DNA from: Macrobrachium rosenbergii
Taxonomy: Eukaryota > Arthropoda > Malacostraca > Decapoda > Palaemonidae
Assembly (NCBI RefSeq): GCF_040412425.1
Contig: NC_089763.1
Span: 58,637,915 to 58,701,914, forward strand
Reading direction: 5' to 3'
DNA length: 64,000 bases
A program made the position numbers and the translations under genes. Of the stretch, positions 36,458-50,148 are shown piece after piece. The notes beneath the pieces were generated by a model that made no database searches, had not been told where the DNA came from, and saw only the letters and a list, made by a program, of their open reading frames with translations. Position 1 is the stretch's first letter; each line of letters starts with the position of its first letter.

Positions 36458-36803
36458 GTAAGCACGATGCCTTCTTTTTACTGAAGGACTTTGATTTGGC
36501 GTTGGGGTAGGCTGTAGCCTTGATCGGCTGCCCTGCCTGACATCGCTTAGACCCCGGTAACGATGTGTACGTGTATCGTGCCAATCCCCAGCTCCCTTTC
36601 TCCCAAGCAGCGAGGAGAACTGGGCGGGTAGGTCGACAGTTCGAGACGTGTGAGGTGTCTGTTCTGTTTTTAGAAGATGTTGGAGTGGCTTTGTTTATGT
36701 GTGTATTGGTCTGTAACACCCATTTGCTTTTCAGCAAACCTATCCGTTGATTACATACGTAATCCCGGGGTGTCTACACTGATAGCAAAGTGTCCGCCTT
36801 CAC
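36456..36803. other. anonymous DNA, no gene seen
   Basis: GC content is higher than its neighbours. The ORFs here are short and overlap on both strands without recognisable motifs. Confidence 0.4.
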
Positions 36804-36881
36804 TGACCAGTCGGCTGCGGATTTGAACCAGCCACGGACTTCTACGAAGTCCTAGGCTGCTGCTGTACCGACTGAGCCACC

Positions 36882-36884
<3 letters not shown>
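36804..36884 (-). repeat. tRNA-like SINE head or tRNA pseudogene
   Basis: On the minus strand, TGGCTCAGTCGG fits box A and GGTTCAAATCC fits box B perfectly. Between them GGACTTC-GTA-GAAGTCC forms a 7-bp hairpin like a long variable arm. The space left for an anticodon arm is too small, so this is a tRNA-derived repeat rather than a working tRNA. An AT tract abuts its 5' side. Confidence 0.65.

Positions 36885-36888
<4 letters not shown>

Positions 36889-36970
<82 letters not shown>
36889..36970. repeat. (AT)n microsatellite
   Basis: About 40 AT units. Confidence 0.98.
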
Positions 36971-36972
<2 letters not shown>

Positions 36973-37091
36973 TCACACACGGACAAATACATCAGCATCC
37001 CTCTCCCTAGTGTTGTTGATACGTTGCTTGTGGGACCTTGTATAATACCTACAATGTAGGCACTTGTTTCTGGACAAGTTTTCTAACAGGT

Positions 37092-37147
37092 GACAACAAG
37101 ATATTTGCTGTAACATTTTCAAACAAGATATTTGCTCTAACATTTTC
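37092..37147. repeat. 27-bp tandem duplication
   Basis: The unit AACAAGATATTTGCT(G/C)TAACATTTTCA is present twice with one mismatch. Confidence 0.9.
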
Positions 37148-37291
37148 AGTGTACGCAATTATTTTCAAGGCAATCAATATGTCTTTTTTTTTTTTTTTCA
37201 AAATAATTGCATCCTGTGACTATTCCGAATGCTCTTACATATAAACTTCATAATTTAGATGTCGAAGGCTGGGTAATTTATCGCTGTAGCT

Positions 37292-37293
<2 letters not shown>

Positions 37294-37334
<41 letters not shown>
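37294..37334. repeat. poly(T) tract
   Basis: About 41 consecutive T. On the minus strand it would be a poly(A) tail, but no AATAAA precedes it and no retrogene is recognised upstream. Confidence 0.95.
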
Positions 37335-37336
<2 letters not shown>

Positions 37337-37637
37337 AGTAAGCCTAGACTGTTCTGTCTCGAGTTGCTCAGCATAATTTAGTTTGACGTCTTTACTGATG
37401 GCATGAATTTTGGTGTAGAAGAACAGAAAAATACTCTCGCTGCACTCACATATCCCCATCAAATTGTGAAGTGAAAGTGGCTGGTCGTTTTTACATAGAT
37501 CTGGAAATACAGCTGCGTTAATTACCATGTCGGGTTATAGGATGATCAGCCAAACTTGCAATATGTTCTTCGCTATGGTTCGTTTAGCCAATGTAACGTT
37601 GTACTTGATGAACTGAATATTTAACAATATTTTGTGT

Positions 37638-37676
37638 AACAGCTTTAGAGGTGTAGGTTACACCTCTAAAGCTGTT
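37638..37676. repeat. 18-bp perfect palindrome with 3-base loop
   Basis: Arms AACAGCTTTAGAGGTGTA and its exact reverse complement are separated by GGT, followed by a T run. In bacteria this would look like a terminator; here it is more likely a small inverted duplication. Confidence 0.9.
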
Positions 37677-40124
37677 TTTTCTCAGCATTTCAAAACGTTT
37701 TTCAGTGCTTAATTGTTTGTGATATCTATATCTAAATCGCTGATGTGTTTGTGGCACTTGCTTCAGACTTCTCTTCTTTTACTTTTGGTAGTATTTTTGT
37801 TTTATATGGATGTTATTATCTCCCTGGGATCTTTATTTTAGCAGCAAGATTACACAATTTGGTGGTATGCTGTTGCAGAAAGTCTTATTTAATTACTTTT
37901 ACATGGTTGTATATTTATATATTTTTGTTGTTCGGCTGTAATTTTTACAGTTTATGTATAGAATTATATATATACTCCGTGAAAGCTTGATCTACATTGC
38001 AGTGTCACTTTTCAGGCTTGTTCCGTTGAATGTTTACCCATTTTAAATAAAAAAAAGTTATTTTTTTACCAGATGCTTCTGCGCATTTGTTGGTTTTGAC
38101 AAGACCAACGCTTCCGATTCGTAAAGCAGGCTAACAGATTAAGATCTTAGGCATTGTTTCTTAATTTGAATCCTTGTTTATATTTTAAGGGAAAACTGTT
38201 GTTATGGAAAAGGCAGACTTACGATAGTCCCCATCTACAGTAGTAGCCTTAACGTTTCCGCCAGTTGTTTTAACTAATTCTCACAAAACACACATCATCT
38301 CGGAGAACCATTTGTAGATATATCCATTTATTTTAGTTTTCTTAATATTGTCTCCATAATCTTCATATTTACCCAAATGAATCGAGTAGATATTACAGTG
38401 ATGCAGTAGTAGCTGCTGACAACAGCTTATTTCGTCAAATAAAAGTTAGGTAAAACTATTAAGTGTGTGGAAATGCAGGGTATGTTGCATATAAGATATT
38501 AATGGTAAATAACCCGTTGATTATGCAACAGTTCATTACAGTGTAATAAAAAAATAGGTAAAAGATGTTAGTTGTATCACAATGACTGATTTAATAAGCG
38601 AGAAGAGGAAATTACTCCTGAAAGCGAGTAAACAACTAACACGCATGAAAATAATCAGTCTAGAATAGCTATAGACCTTGGTCGTAATACGAATATAATT
38701 TCTTTCAGTAATTCTGATCACACTAATTGTTCTAGCGATAGGCGCTCGCACTAGTTAACAGCTAGTAATGGCTGTCTTAATGCTTATATAAGATCAGTGA
38801 AACTTCATTTAAAATGACTGAAGACATTTGAAGAACCCAAAAGTAACGTGGTATTAACAGGTGAGGTACTCTAAGCCGAGAGAGGGAGAGAGAGGACGGC
38901 CTATTTTACAAAAACGTTAGCAAGGGATTTACAGGTTGTTTGAGCCTGCCGAGGACGTCCTTCATATTGAGCGTATCCATGAGTGCGAGGGCGGACATTC
39001 GGCAACTGTGGTTCGGGATTTGATGGATGGTTTTGAACACCGCCTCTCACCCGCTACTCCCCTCACCCCCGTTCGAGACAGGTATTAATTATTGGATGCC
39101 TATGTAGAGTCTACTTTTAGGCGTACCTCCCTTGGCAACTTCTTATTCAGCAAAGGAATAAGAATACTGCCCAGCCCTTCTTATCAGATGCTGCGTTGAA
39201 CACAACCTTTACCATGTAGGGAAGTTGCAGTCTCTTGCGTGTTTTCTTTTATCGTAAAGGAAGTAAGGAAGGGAGAGACTTGATTTGGTAGCATAATATT
39301 CAAGGCCTGTAGTTTGCTGATTGGGTGACAATTTGTACTAAAATGTTGAGTTTTATCATTGTAGCTCATCAGTGTCTTTATAAATATAGAATATACAAGA
39401 CATGTTAAAATATGAAAATTGTAGAGCTTCCACTTATGGCATGGTTTCCCTTTAAGTGCTTTTATAGTAAAAATTTTCAGAACGGAATAAAATTTATATT
39501 TATTATGGTTGGTCTCTAACCGGCTAACCTAGTAGCCTCCATGAAATGAAATACCAGTCTGGTTCACAAATTTAAATAATTGGAGGTGGAGTGTAAGCCT
39601 CTCGGTACAGTATTGTTTCAGCCAGTAACCAGTGGTCATCATTAGTTTTGCACTAGATTTGCAATAGAACTACATTCCAATAGATAGGTGTGTAGAGCCT
39701 GAACTGATTAGAAACATGTATCTCAGTATAAATTTGCTTTTGAGTTTTGGGGGTTTCCTCTAGAGCGAGCGGATGCACGGAGAAGAATTCACGCCTGTAA
39801 AATGTGTTAATCTTTACATTCTGAAATGTGATATTTGTATTGAATTTTCATTTTGAATTCTTATTTTATATCAGTTTTCACGAAGTACTCGCTTATATTT
39901 TGGAGTGTAGATGTAGTGTAGCTATGAAGATTTTTATAAGGTTTAATGGAGCATAAGAGTAACAGTTTTGGTTTTTTCCTCCAGTGCTTCAGCCTTGGAA
40001 ATAAAGAGGCTGTGCGGAAGATTGTAAAGGTGTTTCCTGAGAGTTTTTGGTGCCACATTTGCATAACCACTTTATGATTTATATGTATAATACACACACA
40101 CACAAACACATATATATGTGTGTG
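37677..40124. other. anonymous DNA, no gene seen
   Basis: AT-rich, with no coding frame, RNA gene or repeat recognised on either strand. A short CA/GT run lies at 40091-40126. Confidence 0.5.
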
Positions 40125-40212
40125 TATAAAATCTGCTGGTCACTTACCAGATAAGTGTGTAATTCAGTAGTCACACGCCCTCTTAATTTCTCGAAATTCT
40201 TCACACTTTTTG

Positions 40213-40216
<4 letters not shown>
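40125..40216. mobile_element. short element arm bounded by microsatellites
   Basis: The reverse complement matches 26060-26160. Shared phrases are 'ttaagagggc', 'aattacannc.tatctggta' and 'agtgaccag.agatt'. A 15-base palindrome CTGGTCACTTACCAG lies at about 40135. GT repeats lie on the left and (AT)n starts at 40217 on the right. It appears to be a single arm of the family seen as a palindrome at 25939-26166. Confidence 0.65.

Positions 40217-40304
<88 letters not shown>
40217..40304. repeat. (AT)n-(GT)n microsatellite
   Basis: About 33 AT units then 11 GT units. Confidence 0.97.
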
Positions 40305-40734
40305 ATATGTATATATATATACAGAAGAAAGGTGTGAAGTTTAAATGCAGAGTAGTTTAAGGAAGAAAGAAAATTACGTATAATCCTCCCCAGTTTTGCA
40401 TATTTAGACATTTTGTAAAGTACTGTTACTTAGTAGCAGAAATTTACTTTATATCTACAGCATACTAGGATGAAAACAATAGACTCGAACATAAAAAACA
40501 GTTAAAAGAAAAGGAATAGCTTGAGCTCGTTTAACAGAGAACAAGATAAGCTTTGCAATTCATAACAAGCTGTGCAATTCATAAATGTTGTTTTTCACAG
40601 GAAACCTGACCAAGATTATTTCCTAAAGGAAACGACTAAAAAATATGCTGAAGTTTCTTCGGCGCAATCGAGTTTTCTGTATAGCGTATAATCAAGGCCA
40701 CCGAAAGTAGATTATCTTTCGCTGTATGAGTCTC
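40305..40734. other. anonymous DNA, no gene seen
   Basis: No coding signal or repeat is recognised. Confidence 0.45.
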
Positions 40735-41000
40735 GGCCAATGAATCTTTAACCACGGCCCGGTGGTGGCCTGTCCTGTATCGTTGCCAGATGCACGATTA
40801 TGTGGCTAACTTTAACCTTAAATAAAATAAAAACTACTGAGACTAGAGGGCTGCAATTTGGTGTGTTTGATGATTGGAGGGTGGATGATCAACATACCAA
40901 TTTGTAGCCCTCTAGCCTCAGTAGTTTTTAAGATCTGTGGGCGGACGGACAGACAAAGCCGGCACAATAGTTTTGTTTTAAAGAAAACTAAAAACCCTAA
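40735..41000. mobile_element. short interspersed element with central palindrome
   Basis: Arms 40829-40867 and 40891-40930 are near-perfect reverse complements (core CTAGAGGGCTGCAATTTGG). They flank a 22-base centre. The surrounding sequence, from 'cggcccggtggtggcc' to 'gccggcacaatagttttg', looks like a compact GC-richer repeat unit. I believe similar palindromic units are abundant in decapod shrimp sequences; that is recollection and unverified. Confidence 0.65.
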
Positions 41001-41341
41001 AGTTTTGCTGTCATTTGGACCTGGCTTAACCGTAAACTCTTTAAATATTACGTGTATCATTTGAAGCAAATGGTTCAGTTTTTTACATTCATCGGCTGAC
41101 GTGTTGTGCTCTCTCGATATTAAAATACATTCGAGCAGTTACAGCAACTCCCAGCTTTCTTCCACATTGTCTAATTATGCAGCGTTTTCTTTAACCATCG
41201 AATCATCATTCATTCTCCGCGCAGGATCTTGCACTGTGGTCCATCTTTTCACCTAAGCAAATCACTCTTCCTAATATCCTTCGCATCTTTATTTTTCTCT
41301 ATCGTCAGTTTAGCTTTGTATACCAACTATACTATTTGTTG

Positions 41342-41483
<142 letters not shown>

Positions 41484-41719
41484 TTATATATGTTATGATA
41501 TAAATTAGATTTTTTTTATTTCTGATTCTAGTGTCAAAGAAAGATAGAAAAGAAGTTGATCCCCCGAATTTTTCACTGGTGGTGAGGAGTGTTCATAATA
41601 GAAAATTTTCTCTATGATAAGCATTTTCTCAAAATGGCCTGGACACTGGAGACCCCAGAAGAGCTTTTAGGATGTAATAGACATTGTGAGTGGGAGGCTG
41701 GCCAAGGATCTGGGAAGGA

Positions 41720-41847
41720 TAAGGAGAAAAAGAAGAAGAAAAAGAAAGAGGAAGAGGAGGAGACGGCCGAGGGGCAAGATGTATTTAGGAACGTCACTTG
41801 TGGTGTTTAATGATGGCTCTATTGGAAGCTTTCCAAGGTGTCTTCCG

Positions 41848-41879
<32 letters not shown>
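41720..41879. repeat. purine-rich tract and (CT)n microsatellite
   Basis: A GAA/AGG-rich low-complexity stretch at about 41720-41765 encodes only Lys/Glu runs. A (CT)n tract lies at 41849-41879. Confidence 0.85.
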
Positions 41880-41882
<3 letters not shown>

Positions 41883-41979
41883 ATTTCGAATATTGTTTGC
41901 GTTTTATATGTTATAAATGTGTTTATATTATACATACATACACGCACACACAAGTGTAATTTTCATATGCACAAGTATT

Positions 41980-43837
<1,858 letters not shown>

Positions 43838-44375
43838 GGACCAGAGTCCTATTCATTATTACATATTCATTTGGGATCATTCTTGTGGAATTTCCACTTT
43901 TGGTAAAATTCATTTTTCCTGATAAATAGGTAAAGGTATCATAGCTGGGACTGGGTTTTATATCTGAAGCTAATAGTGGGAACCGTGGTAGGATCATCAA
44001 CTACCTGATAATGTTTGGACCTGAGAGATACCACATTGATAGGTCAAGGGGAGAACTATTCTGCAGAGCTGGGTCATGGGTTCCAGGAGTGGTCTGGTTC
44101 TGGGGATAGGACTCTTAGCATATTGCCCATTTTGCAAATAATATGTCTAGGGTGGGGGTGATTGTATTCTTGTAATACTCTCAGTCCCAACAAGCAGGTT
44201 TGGCTTACACTTGGGCCACCATAATAGAGTTGTGCCATGCCTTGTGGGGAAGGGTAGGGGGCAGACATTTTGGAGTTAGCTCTTACTGTTGCCATTGGTG
44301 GAAGAATAAACTTCATGAAAGGCTGATAATTTCTTTTTAAGACCTTCAGGTTTACTTTTTTTTTCTTCGATCTTT

Positions 44376-46080
44376 ATGAGTAACAATAAAGTATCGAGTA
44401 CCCCTGGACCCTCTGATGATAACATTTTGGCTCAGATAACAACCTCTGCACCCTCCTCTGACAACCTGTGTTTGGATAAGGCTCGGAAACCGTATAGTGT
44501 AATTACACTGGAACCCTATGCTCCAGAACAGAGCAAAGGGAAAATGACCAGAAATGTATGTGAAATAGGACCGGGTATATTTAAAACTTCTTATGATAAA
44601 TATTTGACCTTTAATCTGGAAGGTTCCAATTGTCATAATTTTAATGTGTAGAGACATTGTAAAGTGTTGCGCCCAAGAGCCCAAGATATCAACTGAAGGT
44701 CGAGGAAAACTGATAGTAGAATCGGCCTCAGCAAAAGAAAATGGAAAATTAAAAGCATTATCACATCTTTGAGGAGTTAAAGTAGACTGCTTAGTACATT
44801 TGTTTTGGGAATCTCTCCAAGGGAATGGTATTTGCATCTCAGCTGATTATGTACTCAGCAGGGAAACTTGTAGTACTCAGCAGGGAAACTTGTAGAAGAT
44901 TTAAAGATTGAGATTTGATTGGAATTGAAAGAATGAAGAAGATCAATGGAGCCTTAGTTCCACTTCCATATTTATTTATTACATTCAGTTCTACTCACTT
45001 GCCTAATGTAATAAAAGCAGCATGGTTACATTTTAAGGTTAAGCTGTATATCCCAAGACCGAAGAGAGTTTTTGTTGTCAAGAATATGGACATATGTTAG
45101 GATCTTGTAGGCAGAAGCTACAAGACAAACCTGCGACATGTGTTAAATTTGGTGAACCAGAGCATGGTGTGTGTTATATGGAAGCAAAATGTATACGTTG
45201 TGGAGACAATCATCCATCTTCTTCACAGAGTTGTGATGGAAAAAGAAATCCAGACAGTAAGGGTAATTGAACGTATCACATTTAGAGAGGCAAAAGAGAA
45301 AGTTTTCAATATGTTTGACCAGGAATATTCTTTTCCAGTATTGCTGCCAGCTGAAGAAGAAATGTAAATGCTACCAGAGGTGCTTTCTTTTGTAATGTAA
45401 AGGGAAGATCATTGGAGACCTATAATCATGCCTCTTGGGAGGCTGTGCCAGTAATTTCTAGCACGTCTGCCTTTTCGAAGGCTGTGCCAGTAATTTCTTG
45501 TGCTCCTGCCTCTTGGGAAGCTGCACCATTGATTTCTGGCACTCCTGCTTCTTCAGAGGCAGTGCCAGTAATTTCTTGTGCTCCTGCCTCTTGGGAAGCT
45601 GCACCATTGATTTCTGGCACTCCTGCTTCTTCAGAGGCAGTGCCAGATGTACCTGGCACTCCTGCCTCTCTGGAGGCTGCACCACTTATACTTGTTGTGT
45701 CCTTTTCTTTGGAGGCTGTGCCAACTGTAGCTGGCACTCCTGCCACTTTGTAGGCTGCAGTATCTGCATCTGGTGCTTGTGTCTCCCTTGAGCCTGCACC
45801 AGTTGTGACTGGTGTTCCTGACGCTTCGGAGGATACACTGATTTTGTCTAATAATCCTCTGTCAAAGATACCATCAAAAGTGCCCAACACTCACAATACT
45901 GAGGAGGTTGTGCCATCTGCTGTAGGTTCTGCCTCCATAGGAACAGCACCGTCATCAACCCTGAAATGGAAGGCAGCCATAAACAATCAGTCTTCTTCCG
46001 GGAAAAAAAAACAGAAGCAAGGCAGTAAAGTAAAATCACTGAAAAGGGGTTCCAGTTTAACGACCTCAAAATGTAAGTAA
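44376..46080 (+). pseudogene. LINE ORF1 (Gag-like), copy D
   Basis: The best-preserved ORF1 N-terminus in the window starts at ATG 44376, a start preceded by the 5' UTR shared with the other copies; a 91-residue frame runs from MSNNKVSSTPGPSDDN. After frameshifts, knuckles at about 45060-45235 read CVKFGEPEHGVC (second Cys lost) and CIRCGDNHPSSSQSC. A 13-residue repeat tract at 45412-45750 is the longest of the three copies (about nine units). The C-terminal tail (45805-46080) has SGKKKQKQGSKVKSLKRGS, strongly basic. Binding of its own RNA is the expected role. Confidence 0.8.
45430..45755 (+). repeat. 13-residue repeats in ORF1 with an exact 78-bp duplication
   Basis: Units alternate AVPVISCAPASWE and AAPLISGTPASSE types. 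The 78-bp block 45484-45561 is repeated exactly at 45562-45639. Copies A and B have fewer units, so the tract changes length by whole units while keeping frame. Confidence 0.9.
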
Positions 46081-46089
46081 AATTCATTC

Positions 46090-46760
46090 ACTTGCTCCAG
46101 TGAAACTGTCAGGGATTAAGAGATAAATGGAAATAACTATGGTTGGTCATATCAGAATTGTCTCCTGTATGTATATCTTTGCAGGAGACTGTGAAAGGTA
46201 ATAATACATGTCCGTGTCCACAAGAGTATACAGCCTATCATTCTCCATATAACATTAACATAGGAAGCCATGGGGATGTAGTTTTATATATTCATAATGA
46301 AACCTCATAAATTCCTATTAGTATCCAGTCAACACTGTAAGTGATATGTGTGCAGATCCATTTGCAAAGAAAATGTACAGTATGCTCTCCCTACTTACCT
46401 ACATAGTGAAGTCTTCCACACAGATGAGTTTAAATCCCATATTCAGCAGCTACCACGTCTCTCTGTTATTCTAGGAGATATGAATAGCAGAAACCCGCTT
46501 TGGGGTGATATTGTTGCCAATCAGAGAGGAAATAGCCTGTGTTCCATCATAAAAAGTGAAAATATTGGAATCCTAAACACGGGGAGTCTACACATTTTCT
46601 TGTTCAAACAGGCATGTTGTCAACAGTTGACTTACCCGTATGCAGTGATGACTGCTTTATTGACTTCAGTTGGAGAGTGCTAAACAATAGATTTACCGGT
46701 GAACACTTTCCATTTGTCTCCTCCATATTCAAGTCTACCTAAATGAAACATTGGTAAAGC
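46090..46760 (+). pseudogene. LINE ORF2 endonuclease, copy D
   Basis: The open block 46348-46683 contains LSVILGDMNSRNPLWGD (usual LLGDFNAHNPLWG), GNSLCSIIKSENIGILNTG and a VNS-x-DL-like region broken by a frameshift. An upstream QGLR-like start near 46104 is split by stops. Confidence 0.75.
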
Positions 46761-46949
46761 TGACTGAGCAACATTCCAGGAACACAGGTCAGTAGATGAC
46801 TTGGCTGATGACTTTTCCTCTGTAGATGATCATTTTATGTTTTCAATAAAGTTATATTCTCGTTTAGTCTTCAATCAAGATCTAGGGCTTCAGATATATT
46901 TATCCACCGACTAGTTTCATGGTGGACTTGTAAAGGCCAGGAAACTCTT

Positions 46950-48106
46950 AGAACCATGAGGTCAGCTTTCACCAGATATGCAGACGAAAATGTGAGTATG
47001 ACTGTATTGAATTTCGAAAAGCAAGAGCTCATTTTCTCATGGAAATTAAAAAGGCACAGTTTTCATATCATTAAATTCAAAATGCCACTGACATTAGTGT
47101 GGAAGAGGGTTAGAAAAATAGCAGGCAAATTGACTCCTTGTCAACTTCAGTTATCAAGATCAGTGGTTATGAAGTAGCAGATCCCTAGCTAATAGCAAAT
47201 AATTTTTCTAATGATTTTGCTAATGTTCCAAAGAAAGATGATGAAAGGCCCTAATCTCCTCCAAGACAGGTAATGGAACATGTAGAAATTGATTTTCATA
47301 CATCAGGGAATGAACACTATACAGTAATGTACCTGTTACTATGAAGGAATTTGAATCAGCCTTGAGAAAGTGTAGTGAATCTGCTCCAGGACTGGATGTT
47401 CAGTGGCTAAAAATACCCCTGAAAATACCAAATTTTCCATATTAAGCCTTATTAACAAAATTTTCGAGAACATGTCTTCCCTAAGCTATGAGAGATGTTA
47501 AAATCTGCCATTTTTTAAACCAGGGAAATACTCTTTCAAGATAGAGAATTATTGATGCATTCCATTGACATCATGTATGTGTAAGATGATGGAAAAAATG
47601 GTGAATACTCTTTGATGTGGCATTTGGAACGTGATAAATATTTGTCACCTGCTCAGTGTGGTTTTTGAAGTATGCATTTCACAACTGATGTGTTGGTTCA
47701 AATGGAATTTTTAGTATGTGAAGCTTTTGATAACAAACACCATCATGTAATGTTTTTCTTTGATCTTGAAAAGGCTTATGATACAACATAGAGATATGGA
47801 ATTTTGAGGATTCTTTATAAATGTAACCTGAGAAGCAATTTGCCTCTTTTTATCAAGGCTTTTTTAAGTAATAGATTATTTTAGGTCCAGGTTTTAGCAA
47901 CAGTGTCAGATGTATTCACCCAAGGAGTGCCAGAAGGAAGTGTTCTAAGTGTAACCTTGTTTGCATTAGCAATCAATGGGCTAGCCAAAGTAATTCCCAC
48001 AGATGTAATATATACCCTTTATGTTGATGGCCTTTCGATATCTTTTGCAGCAATAACGATGGCAGTGGCCAAATGCCACGTTAAGAAATGTCCCGTGAGG
48101 CAATGA
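46950..48106 (+). pseudogene. LINE ORF2 reverse transcriptase, copy D
   Basis: Pieces include LTLVWKRVRKIAGKLTPCQL (linker), the PGLDV region near 47385, and the open block 47903-48106. That block has QGVPEGSVLSVTLFALAING and YTLYVDGLSISF, in which the second catalytic Asp is Gly. Stops occur between blocks. The motif order matches copy B. Confidence 0.8.
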
Positions 48107-48109
48107 AAT

Positions 48110-48520
48110 AAATATTTTTAGATGATTCCTCTCAACGTGATAACTCTGTAGCAGTTTTCTCAGATGACTCAACGTTAGATGCTGGCATCAGCTTTAGATT
48201 TGCCTTCCCTGATATAGAAAGAAGCTGGAGACTGTCATCGGTTGCGTCTAATTTTACAGCAGAACTGCTTGCAATTTTAAAGTCCATAAAGGAAATTTAT
48301 CTCAGAATGGAAATAGTTTTATTATATATTGTGGCTCAAGAAATGTTTTTATTATATATTGTGACTCAAGAAGTGTTCTTCAGTCTTAGAATCTTTTAAC
48401 CCTTTACACACACTGATTTTAAAGATATTGAAATTGCTCTTGTTAGTGAAAAGAAGAGATAAAGAAGTCAGTTTTTGCCAGGTGCCTTACGTTGTTGGGA
48501 TGGTTGGGAACGAGTAATCT
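48110..48520 (+). pseudogene. LINE RNase H, copy D, truncated
   Basis: VFSDDSTLDAGISFRFAFPD and NFTAELLAILKSIKEI match RNase H motifs (family FTDGSKSDAG and FTAELxAI). A 33-bp internal tandem duplication ('ttttattatatattgtg.ctcaagaa') lies at about 48318-48383. The domain ends at the truncation point. Confidence 0.75.
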
Positions 48521-48660
48521 GTTTAATATGAGTAAAGTAAGGGCTGCATAGGTAACAAAACAAAAAAAAAACTAATAAAAAGCTCAGCCAAAATGAAAAA
48601 TGGTTGAAATTGATTGACTGATTATGACTACTAAAACTGGTGTTGCAACATGTAAGATTT
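48521..48660 (-). mobile_element. inverted LINE 3' terminus fragment
   Basis: The reverse complement of 48605-48650 reads 'acaccagttttagtagtcataatcagtcaatcaat'. It closely matches the 3' tail of copy B at about 9079-9117. It therefore belongs to a related LINE inserted in the opposite direction, or to an inversion at the end of copy D. Confidence 0.65.
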
Positions 48661-48727
48661 TGACGCTGTAATAATTTAGGAAACTAAGAAATGGATAAGA
48701 AAATTTGAAAGAGTTTCATATTTATAT

Positions 48728-49540
<813 letters not shown>

Positions 49541-49572
49541 CATACATATAAGGGCCGGAGCTGAGGCTCAAG

Positions 49573-49999
49573 TATACATCACGAAGGAAGCAGTAGGAAA
49601 GGCATCCTCATCATCTACAGTTTATTTTCAATGCCGACGTTTCGCGACCAATTCAAAGTCGCATTTTCAAGGCTATAAAATATAATATAATTTGCGAACA
49701 TCAATAACAAATTAATGCAATGGCAACAGCTCTTTATGTAGTAAAATATTTAAAAACAAAACACCTCATTCCAAGACAATTCAATAATAAGTAAAAGGAC
49801 TTGTCTTGGAATGAGGTGTTTTGTTTTTCAATATTTTTACTACATAAAGAGTTGTTGCCATTGCATTAATTTGTTATTGATGTTCGCAAATTATATTATA
49901 TTTTATAGCCTTGAAAAATGCGACTTGAATTCGTCGCGAAACGTCGGCATTGAAAATAAACTGTAGATGATGAGGATGCCTTTCCCACTGCTTCCTTTG

Positions 50000-50006
<7 letters not shown>
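49573..50006. mobile_element. large fold-back element with hammerhead-like motif in each arm
   Basis: Arms of about 205 bp (49573-49783 and 49804-50006) are reverse complements with few differences, separated by 21 bp. The right arm on the plus strand contains GCCTTGAAAAATGCGACTTG then AATTCGTCGCGAAACGTCGGC. In these GCGAC...GTCGC forms a stem, GAAA follows it, and the outer GCC/GGC can pair. The left arm carries the same on the minus strand. The palindrome lies between two AT tracts (49423 and 50004). No ORF is present. The motif is reminiscent of hammerhead ribozymes reported in Penelope-like elements, but the CUGANGA box reads UUGAAAA here. Confidence 0.75.

Positions 50007-50072
<66 letters not shown>
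50004..50072. repeat. (AT)n microsatellite
   Basis: About 34 AT units between the fold-back element and the 3' end of LINE fragment E. Confidence 0.97.
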
Positions 50073-50073
<1 letters not shown>

Positions 50074-50143
50074 TATTTGTTCATATATACTATCCATATA
50101 TACTCACATACTGCATATATATATGATTTAAAATTTGTTGATG
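50073..50143 (-). mobile_element. LINE copy E, 3' end, part 1
   Basis: It matches the inverted 3' UTR of copies B and C ('tatatatgatttaaaatttgttgatgaggcc' against the copy B end). It is continued at 55926 after the gypsy insertion. The 3' end abuts an AT tract, as in copy C. Confidence 0.8.
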
Positions 50144-50148
50144 AGGCC

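Larger units (their letters stand above)
43838..48520 (+). mobile_element. LINE copy D, I/Jockey-like
   Basis: This copy has the most complete 5' UTR (43838-44375) and ORF1. It is colinear with copies A and B through endonuclease, RT and RNase H. It stops inside the late RNase H near 48520 ('gaacgagtaatctg'), where copies B and C continue, so it is 3' truncated. The next 150 bp hold an inverted LINE 3' terminus. Confidence 0.85.

Noticed and set aside
36804..36884. Functional tRNA gene on the minus strand
   Set aside because: No space for an anticodon arm between box A and the variable-arm-like hairpin.
37235..37528. Minus-strand ORF with poly-Lys, possible processed retrogene with poly(A)
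   Set aside because: No polyadenylation signal, no recognisable protein, and the Lys run is just the T tract.
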